From contig NZ_VUNI01000016.1 of assembly GCF_009695765.1 (NCBI RefSeq), positions 1 to 64,000 on the forward strand: a DNA stretch of 64,000 nt, in the 5' to 3' direction. Of the stretch, positions 52,117 to 60,226 are shown piece by piece. The position numbers and the translations under genes were made by a program. The stretch comes from Roseburia porci. Lineage in GTDB: Bacteria; Bacillota; Clostridia; Lachnospirales; Lachnospiraceae. Below the pieces are notes generated by a model, which was given only the letters and a program-made list of their open reading frames with translations, was not told the DNA's origin and did no database searches. How positions within the stretch are numbered: the stretch's first letter is position 1; every line of letters starts with the position of its first letter.

Positions 52117-52140
52117 TAAAAAAGCAGATAACGGGAATCG
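52117..52140. repeat. attR: right copy of the 24-bp integration repeat
   Basis: Identical to 43700-43723. This copy forms the 3' end of the intact tRNA-Gly gene, so integration keeps the tRNA functional. Confidence 0.92.
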
Positions 52141-52193
52141 GACCCGCCTCTCCAGCTTGGGAAGCTAGCGTTCTACCGATGAACCATATCTGC
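52123..52193 (-). tRNA. tRNA-Gly (anticodon CCC), integration target
   Basis: On the minus strand the acceptor is GCAGATA/TATCTGC and the anticodon loop TTCCCAA, with T arm GCGGGTCCGATTCCCGT. Its last 17 nt are repeated at attL. Confidence 0.93.
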
Positions 52194-52217
52194 AAGTAGT
52201 TGTCATATTCATTTGGA

Positions 52218-52301
52218 TGCCGGCAGTGGGACTTGAACCCACACGATGTTGCCATCAACAGATTTTGAGTCTGCCTCGTCTGCCAATTCCGACATGCCGG
52301 C
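52218..52301 (-). tRNA. tRNA-Leu (anticodon CAA)
   Basis: A class II tRNA of 84 nt with acceptor GCCGGCA/TGCCGGC, anticodon loop CTCAAAA and a long variable arm. It lies upstream of tRNA-Gly and is probably cotranscribed with it. Confidence 0.93.
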
Positions 52302-52468
52302 GCATTCATAGCAACAAAGACGTTGCGACTGAACAGTGACTATGTTAACATAAAAATAAAATAAAATCAACCAAAATGTAGAAAATATTAAGAAAAATTA
52401 CTGGAAGCAGCGGAAACTTTCGGGTATAATAGTTACATTACATGTATTGCTGATGGGGTGGCTTTACG

Positions 52469-54382
52469 ATGAAAAAAATAGCAATTGTTACAGATGGCTG
52501 GCGTAGATTCGCAAATTATGCATGGATCAGTGGCAGCAGACAGTATATAAAAGAACATCATCTGGATGTTGATATTTATGTCTTTAATAGTTTTGGTAAT
52601 TTCAGCAGAGACGAGAAATTCAATAATGGAGAATATAATATTGTAAATCTTCCAGATTTCAGGGAATTTGATGGTATTATTCTGGAGGTGACGAATATTT
52701 CACCGGAGAATATCCGGAATGAGATCATCGATAATGTGAAGAAGTCCCAAGTTCCGGCCGTTTCTCTGTTAGAAGAGATTCCAGGGTTATATTATACGGG
52801 AATCAATAATTATTCTGCAATGGAGAAGATTGTGGAGCATCTGGTGACAGAACACGGATGCAAAACACTGAATTATGTGGGAGGACCGGTCTGGAATGGC
52901 GAAAACAAGGAAAGACTTGCAGCTTACTGTGATGTTTTGAAACGTCATGGAATAGAAGTGGAAGAACAGAGGATCATTCATAAAGACTATGAGATCGATA
53001 CAGGTGAATGGGGATTTGATTATTTTCTGAACAGAGAGCTTCTTCCGGAGGCGTTTGTATGTGCCAACGATAACATTGCGGTCGGACTCTGCCATCGTGC
53101 TGCAGAACTTGGATATCGGATTCCGGATGATTTTCTTGTGACCGGATTTGATAATTTTGATAAAGCATGTATCTATGAACCGAGGATTACAACTGTAGGC
53201 TTTACGAAAGAAAACATTGCATATAAAGCAATGGGATTGCTGGATCAGATCTGGAGAGGCAATAAGACGGAACGGATTTTATATGTGGATGTACAGTGGG
53301 TATTTCAGGATAGCTGTGGATGCAAAGCAAGGCATCCGGTCAGCAGAGGACAGTATGTGATCGATCGGATATTCGGGGAAGTACGTGAGACAGATTTTCT
53401 GAATGAGATGCTGGATTTAAAGCGTCATCTTCTGGAATGCAACAGTTATCTGGAACTGGCAGAGTGGCTTCCGCCGTATTTCAGAGGTCTGCATTGCGAA
53501 GGAATGTATTTTTATATGAACAGGGACATCCTGCAGGCGGAAGAGATGGATATTCTGGAAGAAGATATGGCAGAAGCATATGTTAAAAAGGGGTATCCGG
53601 AAGAGATGGATCTGGTTCTTGCATGTGGACATGGAAAGCAGTATTGTAGTATGGAGCGGAAAAAGGGAGAACTGATTCCACAGTTATGGAAGGAAGCACC
53701 CGGAAATCTGTATCTGTTTGCTCCAATCCATTTCCGTGACAGAGAAGTTGGATATCTGGTTTTACAGAACTGCGATTATATTTTAAACCATCAGCTTTTG
53801 TTTGAGATCATGACGACAATTCAGGAGTCACTTGAGAATCTGTACGGAAGACTTGTGCTGAAAAGAATGAACAAAAAGCTGTCTCTTTTGTACATTATGG
53901 ATTCACTTACCGGATTATATAACCGGATGGCATATAATAAGCTAGCGATACCACTCTATGAGAGATGTATGAAAGAGAACAGGACAATCATGGTCATGTT
54001 TGTGGATGCAGATCATTTGAAATACATCAATGATAATTTTGGACATGATATGGGAAATCTTGCCATCAGCAGTATTGCGTCGGGAATCCGTCAGTGCTGC
54101 CCACAAAGTGCAGTTTCCATGAGATACGGAGGAGACGAATTTGTGGTACTTATTCCGGACTATGATCAGGCGAAAGCGGAAGAACTAAAGAGCAAAATTG
54201 AGCATACATTGCAGAAAATATCGGATACGCACAGATCTGGTTTCCGGATTGAAGCAAGTATCGGTTATGTGATCGCAGACAGAAGTTCTTCATCACTGAA
54301 TGATTGCATCAATGAGGCTGATGAGGAAATGTATCGTCTGAAAAGGGCTCGTAAGGCTGAGAGAGTGGATGCCCCATTATGA
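52469..54382 (+). CDS. Sugar-binding-fold sensor fused to GGDEF diguanylate cyclase
   Basis: This is a 637-aa soluble protein. Residues 1 to about 285 are a LacI/GalR-type periplasmic-binding fold (KKIAIVTDGWRRFANYAWISG at the start; IPDDFLVTGFDNFDKACIYEPRITTV near the end) without the usual DNA-binding helix-turn-helix and without a signal peptide. A linker region (about 290-470, GAF-like in feel) leads to a GGDEF domain with MRYGGDEFVVLIPDYD near residue 555. The site looks intact, so it should make c-di-GMP in response to a cytoplasmic ligand. It stands alone ahead of an LtaS-like operon. TATAAT lies at 52425-52430. Confidence 0.85.
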   Translation: MKKIAIVTDGWRRFANYAWISGSRQYIKEHHLDVDIYVFNSFGNFSRDEKFNNGEYNIVNLPDFREFDGIILEVTNISPENIRNEIIDNVKKSQVPAVSLLEEIPGLYYTGINNYSAMEKIVEHLVTEHGCKTLNYVGGPVWNGENKERLAAYCDVLKRHGIEVEEQRIIHKDYEIDTGEWGFDYFLNRELLPEAFVCANDNIAVGLCHRAAELGYRIPDDFLVTGFDNFDKACIYEPRITTVGFTKENIAYKAMGLLDQIWRGNKTERILYVDVQWVFQDSCGCKARHPVSRGQYVIDRIFGEVRETDFLNEMLDLKRHLLECNSYLELAEWLPPYFRGLHCEGMYFYMNRDILQAEEMDILEEDMAEAYVKKGYPEEMDLVLACGHGKQYCSMERKKGELIPQLWKEAPGNLYLFAPIHFRDREVGYLVLQNCDYILNHQLLFEIMTTIQESLENLYGRLVLKRMNKKLSLLYIMDSLTGLYNRMAYNKLAIPLYERCMKENRTIMVMFVDADHLKYINDNFGHDMGNLAISSIASGIRQCCPQSAVSMRYGGDEFVVLIPDYDQAKAEELKSKIEHTLQKISDTHRSGFRIEASIGYVIADRSSSSLNDCINEADEEMYRLKRARKAERVDAPL

Positions 54383-54401
54383 TAGAAAGAAGATAGAGTA
54401 A

Positions 54402-56204
54402 GTGGAAGTTTTTAGTAATTTGTTACAACCGAATCAGAAGAAAAGGATCATGACAGTGTCAGGGAAGGCAATTTTGTTTTCCCTGATTCCTGTCATTTGT
54501 TTTTATCTTCTGGAATTTTATCAGCATAATCCGTTTCAGGAGGTAAGAACAGAAGCCCAGCTTTTTAATATTTTCTTGTTGGAACTGACCGCATGGACTT
54601 TATTTTTTCTGGCTGGAAGAGCTGTGTTGGCGCTTCGGATCGAGCTTGTTGCGGTTATGATCTTTGGACTGGTGAACCATTATGTTATGGAATTTCGTTC
54701 AACGCCGTTTGTTCCATGGGATATTTTATCGGTAAATACGGCTGCCAGTGTAGCGGGAAACTATGATTTTACGCCTTCAGGAAGGGTGATTTTAGTAAGC
54801 ATTCTTTTTCTTGCACTGATTTTTTGCGTCCGTTTTTTGCGTTTCCGATCTGAATGGAAATTATATGCAAGAATGATATCCGCAGCGCTTGTCGTACTGG
54901 TGCTCTGTGTCTTTGTAAATGCACTTCAGAATGATGATTTTAAAACAAAGCATTATCTGTATCCGTTTTTATTTACACCAGCGTATATGACACAGGTGAA
55001 CGGTATGCTTGTTACATTTGCCATGAATCTGGAGTATATTGCGGTGGACAGACCAGCGGATTATCATGCGGAGGATGCAAAAGAGACTCTGGAGACCTAT
55101 GAAAGCGCAGATGCAGCAGACAATACAGAGGATTTACCGAACATTATTGTGATTATGGATGAGGCATTTTCAGATCTGTCAGTGGTAGGAGACTTTGAGC
55201 CCAATGAGGATTATATGCCATTTGTACATAGCCTGGAACAGGGCAATGACAATACGGTTACCGGATACCTGAATGTGTCTGTCTGTGGGGGCAATACGGC
55301 AAATACAGAATTTGAATTTCTGACCGGAAATACGATGGCATTTCTTCCGGCAGGAAGTATTCCGTATCAGCAGTACATTAAGAGCGAAACTCCAAGCCTG
55401 GCAGAATATCTTTCCGGGCTGGGATATGAAACATATGGAATGCACCCGTATAATGCTTCCGGATGGGACAGAGATCGTGTCTATCCGCTTCTTGGATTTG
55501 AAAATACCAGATTTTTTGATGATTTTACAGATAAAACTTTCTTAAGAAAATACGTAAGTGATGACAGTGATTTTAAAAATATCATTCAGACGTATGAACA
55601 GAAAGACGAAGGTCATCCGGCATTTATCTTTAATGTAACCATGCAGAATCATGGAAGCTATACGGATGCATATAATAATTTCACACCGGATGTTACGGTT
55701 ACAGGTACAGACAGCTTTGTGCTGGAACAGTATCTGTCCCTGATTAAACGGACGGATCAGGCTCTGGAAAATCTGATTGATTATTTTGCAGGGCAGAAGG
55801 AAAAGACAATCATTGTGTTTTTTGGTGATCATCAGCCGGCAGACAGTGTTGCAGCACCGGTTCTGGCTTTGAATGGGAAAGATGTGAATTCGTTAAACAG
55901 TGAAGACCAGAGACTGCGCTATCAGGTTCCGTATGTTATCTGGGCAAATTATGATATTGAGGAAGGCACCGGAGAGGATACGAGCGCAAATTATCTTGCA
56001 GCCAGAGTACTTCAGACTGCCGGCGTTCCGACATCCGCATATCAGAATTATCTGCTGGAACTTGAAAAAGATTATCCGGTCATATCAGCGGTCCGTGTTG
56101 AAAAGGCAGACGGAACGGAGACGAATAGTAAAGAAGAAAAGAAAGGACTACTTCAATATCAACAGCTGCAATATTACAGCCTGTTTGATGAAAAAGAGGA
56201 TTAA
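54402..56204 (+). CDS. LtaS-like sulfatase-fold polymerase
   Basis: This is a 600-aa membrane enzyme with five N-terminal spans (about residues 20-195) and an extracellular alkaline-phosphatase-superfamily domain. The metal site is seen in IIVIMDEAFSD, the likely catalytic Thr in CGGNTANTEFEFLTG, and the C-terminal GDHQP. These match lipoteichoic acid synthases and related phosphoglycerol transferases. The start is GTG 54402. A YfhO protein and a CsbB-like glycosyltransferase follow with tiny gaps or overlaps. Together they suggest synthesis and sugar decoration of a polyglycerol-phosphate type polymer. Confidence 0.85.
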   Translation: MEVFSNLLQPNQKKRIMTVSGKAILFSLIPVICFYLLEFYQHNPFQEVRTEAQLFNIFLLELTAWTLFFLAGRAVLALRIELVAVMIFGLVNHYVMEFRSTPFVPWDILSVNTAASVAGNYDFTPSGRVILVSILFLALIFCVRFLRFRSEWKLYARMISAALVVLVLCVFVNALQNDDFKTKHYLYPFLFTPAYMTQVNGMLVTFAMNLEYIAVDRPADYHAEDAKETLETYESADAADNTEDLPNIIVIMDEAFSDLSVVGDFEPNEDYMPFVHSLEQGNDNTVTGYLNVSVCGGNTANTEFEFLTGNTMAFLPAGSIPYQQYIKSETPSLAEYLSGLGYETYGMHPYNASGWDRDRVYPLLGFENTRFFDDFTDKTFLRKYVSDDSDFKNIIQTYEQKDEGHPAFIFNVTMQNHGSYTDAYNNFTPDVTVTGTDSFVLEQYLSLIKRTDQALENLIDYFAGQKEKTIIVFFGDHQPADSVAAPVLALNGKDVNSLNSEDQRLRYQVPYVIWANYDIEEGTGEDTSANYLAARVLQTAGVPTSAYQNYLLELEKDYPVISAVRVEKADGTETNSKEEKKGLLQYQQLQYYSLFDEKED

Positions 56205-56206
56205 GA

Positions 56207-58747
56207 ATGAAAAACTGGTGGAAACAACTTACAAGGAAAAAATATTATCCGCATATGATTGCGTTTCTGATCCCGTTTCTGGCTTGTCTGGGAATCTGTA
56301 TCGGAAACGGAGTCTATCCATTTGGTGAGAATTGTATTTTACATGTGGATATGTATCATCAGTACTGCCCGTTTTTTACGGAATTTCTGGAGAAACTCCA
56401 AAACGGAGAAAGCCTTCTGTACTCCTGGAATCTGGGGCTTGGATCTGATTTTGTGTCCTTATATGCGTATTATCTGGCCAGTCCGTTGAACTGGCTTCTG
56501 ATTCTGTGCCCGAAAGCATATGTGATCGAGTTTATGACGGTGCTGATTCTTGCCAAGATAGCATTAAGTGGTGTGACTTTTTTCCTGTTTCTGAAATATC
56601 ATTTCCAACTGACTGGAAAAGACGGAGTGCTTCATGCTAACAGCAGAGTGCCGGCTATTGCCTGTGGAACCGCATATGCGATGTGTGGATTTGTGGCAGC
56701 ATACAACTGGAATATCATGTGGATGGACTGCATTGTGCTGGCACCAATTATTTTCCTTGGACTTGAAAAATTAGTAAAGGAGAATAAAGTTGCCGTATAT
56801 TATGTATCGCTGGCAGTGGCGATTGTATCGAATTATTATATTTCAATCATGATCTGCCTGTGTCTGGTCTTTTATTTTCTTGTGCTTTTTGTGTCACAGA
56901 AAGAGGAAAGATGGGGAGCACTTATCCGTTTTGGAATTTATTCGCTTCTTGCAGGTGGAACAGCGGCCATTCTGTTAATCCCGGAATATCTGATCCTAGG
57001 ATACAGTGGATCACAGGGAATCAGTTTCCCGGAAACAGTCAGCTGGTATTTTAATCTGATCCAGGAGCTTTCGAGAAACTGTCTCACCGCATATGTTTAC
57101 ACGGGAAGGGAACACTGGCCGAATCTTTATACCGGTGTTTTTACAATGTTGTGTGTGGTTCTCTATGTGTTTAACCGCAGAATCTCATGGAAGAAAAAGA
57201 TTCCTTCACTTGCAATGCTTGGTTTCTTCCTGATTAGTTTTTCCAATAATTATCTGGATTTTATCTGGCATGGGCTGCATTTTCCAGATTCACTCCCGGG
57301 AAGACAAAGCTTTTTGTATTCGTTCTTAATTCTTGTGATGTCATTTGAGACGATACGGAAATGGAAAGGAAATAAAATCTGGCATATTGTAGTGGCTTTT
57401 CTGGCTGGTAGTGGCGTACTCATTGCAGGTTTTATGCAGATGGATGCGGAACTGGTTGATCCGCTGGCATTTTATGTGACCGGCATTTTTCTGGCAATCT
57501 ATGCAGTGATCCTGCTGCTTTGCAAAAAGTCCAACCGTGCGATGCGAAGAATGTTCCGGAATCTGGCGTTTGTTGTCGTAATCTGTGAGCTTACTGTGAA
57601 TATGGCAGTTACGAGCTTTTCGGTTACAAGCCGTACTGCATATACCGCTAAGATGGACGATTACCAGTCACTTCTGGAACAGGCAGAAGAGGATAATGAG
57701 CAGGACGGGAACGGGTTCTATCGTGTGGAAGATGCAGAGAGAATGACGAAAAATGACGACATGTTATATGGATATCCTTCCGGAACGCAGTTTTCTTCAC
57801 TTATGAATATCAATGTGAGCCATTTTTATCAGAGAGTACTGATGGAAGGTGGAAAGAATTTCTACTGTTACAATGGGGCAACTCCGTTAATCTCGGCGAT
57901 GCTTTCGGTAAAATATATGCTTTCTGACAATGCTATGGACGAAAGTCCGCTTCGCACCATTGTTGGAACTTCCGGAGATAAGGTATTATATAAGAATAAT
58001 TACTGTCTTCCGCTTGGCTTTATGATGACAGAAGAGGAAGTGGAGGCGTGGGATAATACCACAGGGGGAAAAATAAAAAATATAAATTCATTAGGCTATG
58101 CTTTGGGAGCACAGGCAGATATGCTCCAGCATGCGGATTGCAGTGAGACGGATTTAGAGGGAGAATCCACAATCGTCTTCCAGGATGAAGGATATTATTA
58201 TGCCGTTTATGACCGGTGCAGTGCAGATACACTGACTGCGGTATCCCAGGATGGAACGGTTCGGAATTATGCCAAAACAACACATCGTTATCTTCTTGAT
58301 CTTGGTTATCATAAAATCGGAGATACCGTTACCATATCGAATGCTTTGATGGAAAATCTGTCGTTTCAGGTGTATCGTCTGGATCTGGATGTTGTGGATC
58401 AGGCTTACGAACGCCTTTTGGAACAGACGATGGAGCTTACCTCACAGACGGATACACATATTACGGGCAGCATTGATGTGAAAAAAGAGGGAAGGCTCAT
58501 TTTCTCGATTCCGGATGAAGCTGGTTGGAAACTGTATGTGGACGGGGCAGAACAGGATATTGAGTCATTCAAAGAAACTTTTATCAGCGTGCATCTGACA
58601 GAGGGTGAGCATTCCATCGAATTGCGATATATGACACCGGGACTTTTGGATGGAGCAGCGATCAGCGCAGTATGCATCGGCCTGTTTGGTTTGTTGATGC
58701 TTATACGCAGACAAAGAAGGAGAACTCATGGAAAACACGAAGAATAA
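56207..58747 (+). CDS. yfhO: YfhO-family membrane glycosyltransferase
   Basis: This is an 846-aa membrane protein with about twelve spans and a C-terminal extracellular beta-rich region. FLACLGICIGNGVYPFGENCILHVDMYHQY at the start carries the acidic DMYHQY motif of this family; the last span is followed by a basic tail. In Bacillus and Listeria, YfhO-type proteins transfer sugar from a C55-P carrier made by CsbB-type enzymes onto teichoic acids. It begins 2 nt after the LtaS-like gene and overlaps the CsbB-like gene by 20 nt. The sugar is unknown. Confidence 0.85.
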   Translation: MKNWWKQLTRKKYYPHMIAFLIPFLACLGICIGNGVYPFGENCILHVDMYHQYCPFFTEFLEKLQNGESLLYSWNLGLGSDFVSLYAYYLASPLNWLLILCPKAYVIEFMTVLILAKIALSGVTFFLFLKYHFQLTGKDGVLHANSRVPAIACGTAYAMCGFVAAYNWNIMWMDCIVLAPIIFLGLEKLVKENKVAVYYVSLAVAIVSNYYISIMICLCLVFYFLVLFVSQKEERWGALIRFGIYSLLAGGTAAILLIPEYLILGYSGSQGISFPETVSWYFNLIQELSRNCLTAYVYTGREHWPNLYTGVFTMLCVVLYVFNRRISWKKKIPSLAMLGFFLISFSNNYLDFIWHGLHFPDSLPGRQSFLYSFLILVMSFETIRKWKGNKIWHIVVAFLAGSGVLIAGFMQMDAELVDPLAFYVTGIFLAIYAVILLLCKKSNRAMRRMFRNLAFVVVICELTVNMAVTSFSVTSRTAYTAKMDDYQSLLEQAEEDNEQDGNGFYRVEDAERMTKNDDMLYGYPSGTQFSSLMNINVSHFYQRVLMEGGKNFYCYNGATPLISAMLSVKYMLSDNAMDESPLRTIVGTSGDKVLYKNNYCLPLGFMMTEEEVEAWDNTTGGKIKNINSLGYALGAQADMLQHADCSETDLEGESTIVFQDEGYYYAVYDRCSADTLTAVSQDGTVRNYAKTTHRYLLDLGYHKIGDTVTISNALMENLSFQVYRLDLDVVDQAYERLLEQTMELTSQTDTHITGSIDVKKEGRLIFSIPDEAGWKLYVDGAEQDIESFKETFISVHLTEGEHSIELRYMTPGLLDGAAISAVCIGLFGLLMLIRRQRRRTHGKHEE

Positions 58748-59690
58748 AGAACGGATCAGTGTTGTTGTTCCCTGCTTTAACGAGCAGGAGACACTTCGAA
58801 AGCTGTATGAAGAACTGAATAAGACTGCTTCCGGAATGGAGGAGTATGAGTTTGAGTTTATTTTCGTAAATGACGGTTCCAAAGACCAGACGATTCTTCA
58901 GATGAGGGAACTTGCCGAAGCCGATCAGAGAGTGAAATACATCTCGTTTTCCAGAAATTTTGGAAAGGAATCTGCACTTCTTGCAGGGCTTGCAGCATCT
59001 ACAGGAGATTATGTTGCAACTATGGATGCGGATCTTCAGGATCCGCCATCACTTCTTCCACAGATGGTAAAACCGGTGGCGGAAGGAATCTGCGACAATG
59101 TGGCAACCAGACGGGTGAACCGTAAAGGAGAACCATTGATCCGCTCGCTCTGTGCCCGTACATTTTATAAAATTATGAGACATATGTCTGATGTGGATAT
59201 TGCGGATGGGGCAAGAGATTACCGGCTTATGAACAGAGCAATGGTAGACAGCATTCTTTCGCTGAGTGAATATAACCGGTTCTCCAAAGGCATTTTTGCG
59301 TGGGTCGGCTATGAGACAAGGTGGCTTGAATATGAAAATGTTGCAAGGACAGCAGGAGAGACAAAGTGGAGTTTCTGGAAACTGGTAAAATATTCGGTGG
59401 ATGGAATCGTGAATTTTTCCAATGTTCCGCTTCTTTTTGCATCCTATCTTGGAATCGGACTTACGATTGCTTCGTTTGCCGCGATCCTGTTCGAGATCAT
59501 CCGTTATTTTCTGTTTGGAGATCCGGTAAGTGGATGGCCTTCTCTTGTGTGTATTATTACTTTCCTGGGAGGAATTCAGCTGTTTTGCATGGGAATCATG
59601 GGACAGTACATTTCAAAGATCTATATGGAAGTGAAGAAAAGACCGCATTATATTATTAAAGAATCAAATATAGAAACAGGAAAATCGTGA
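58728..59690 (+). CDS. CsbB/GtrB-like polyprenyl-phosphate glycosyltransferase
   Basis: This is a 320-aa family GT2 enzyme. The N-terminal catalytic domain has ISVVVPCFNEQETL, the DAD motif in VATMDADLQDPPSLLP, and RDYRLMNR. Two C-terminal membrane spans lie near residues 235-300. Such enzymes load a sugar onto undecaprenyl phosphate on the cytoplasmic side. AAGAAGGAG precedes ATG 58728, inside the end of yfhO. The LtaS-YfhO-CsbB order makes a complete make-and-decorate module. Confidence 0.88.
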   Translation: MENTKNKERISVVVPCFNEQETLRKLYEELNKTASGMEEYEFEFIFVNDGSKDQTILQMRELAEADQRVKYISFSRNFGKESALLAGLAASTGDYVATMDADLQDPPSLLPQMVKPVAEGICDNVATRRVNRKGEPLIRSLCARTFYKIMRHMSDVDIADGARDYRLMNRAMVDSILSLSEYNRFSKGIFAWVGYETRWLEYENVARTAGETKWSFWKLVKYSVDGIVNFSNVPLLFASYLGIGLTIASFAAILFEIIRYFLFGDPVSGWPSLVCIITFLGGIQLFCMGIMGQYISKIYMEVKKRPHYIIKESNIETGKS

Positions 59691-59692
59691 GA

Positions 59693-59721
59693 TTGAATTT
59701 CCGCTTTCCTTGTGTCATAAT
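59693..59721 (+). promoter_or_regulatory. Promoter of the thioesterase-peptidase-polA genes
   Basis: TTGAAT (59693-59698) and CATAAT (59716-59721) are 17 bp apart, starting 3 nt after the preceding stop. Confidence 0.6.
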
Positions 59722-59763
59722 AGGGAATAGAGTGCAGGTAAGACAGAAATGGAGGGATTTTGA

Positions 59764-60225
59764 ATGTCTAGAAATGAATTACAGGTCAATTGTGCGCCGG
59801 AAAATTTAAAAATCCGCCCTTACGAGCATCGCGCACAGTATTACGAAACGGATCAGATGGGAATCATCCATCACTCCAATTATGTAAAATGGATGGAGGA
59901 AGCGAGAATGGATCTGATGGATCAGATCGGTCTCAATTATAAACAGATGGAAGAAATGGAGATCATCAGTCCGGTTCTTTCCATTGAAGTGGAATATCGC
60001 AGTATGGTTCATTTTGACGATACGGTGGTAATCCAGACAAGACTTACCAAATACAATGGAATCAAGATGGAAGTAGAGTATCGTATGACAGATAAAGAGA
60101 CGGGAGAACTCAGAACAACAGCGAGAAGTTCACATTGCTTTTTGAATCGTTCCGGCAAACCGATCTCGCTGAAACGGACCTATCCGGAACTTGATACGAA
60201 ATTTTTTGAAATGAAGGAAGATTAA
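59764..60225 (+). CDS. Acyl-CoA thioesterase (hot-dog fold, YbgC/FcbC type)
   Basis: This is a 153-aa hot-dog enzyme that hydrolyses acyl-CoA or acyl-ACP thioesters in the cytoplasm. The catalytic pattern is YYETDQMGIIHHSNYVKWMEEARMD, with the usual Asp and Asn, followed by the central strands around VLSIEVEYRSMVHFDDTV. Length is typical. GGAGGG lies before ATG 59764. The peptidase gene follows 1 nt after its stop, in one operon. Its physiological substrate is not evident. Confidence 0.88.
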   Translation: MSRNELQVNCAPENLKIRPYEHRAQYYETDQMGIIHHSNYVKWMEEARMDLMDQIGLNYKQMEEMEIISPVLSIEVEYRSMVHFDDTVVIQTRLTKYNGIKMEVEYRMTDKETGELRTTARSSHCFLNRSGKPISLKRTYPELDTKFFEMKED

Positions 60226-60226
60226 T

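Larger units (their letters stand above)
43701..52140. mobile_element. Phage satellite (PICI-like) integrated at tRNA-Gly
   Basis: This element of about 8.4 kb lies between exact 24-bp repeats of the tRNA-Gly 3' end. It has a leftward tyrosine integrase at one end, a divergent repressor/Cro switch, an AlpA/Xis-like gene, replication genes, small ORFs, a TerS-like gene, a scaffold and a capsid gene. Large terminase, portal, head-tail, tail and lysis genes are all absent. The plan fits phage-inducible chromosomal islands. A decayed prophage is the main alternative, but no broken gene is seen and the gene order is compact. Confidence 0.82.
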
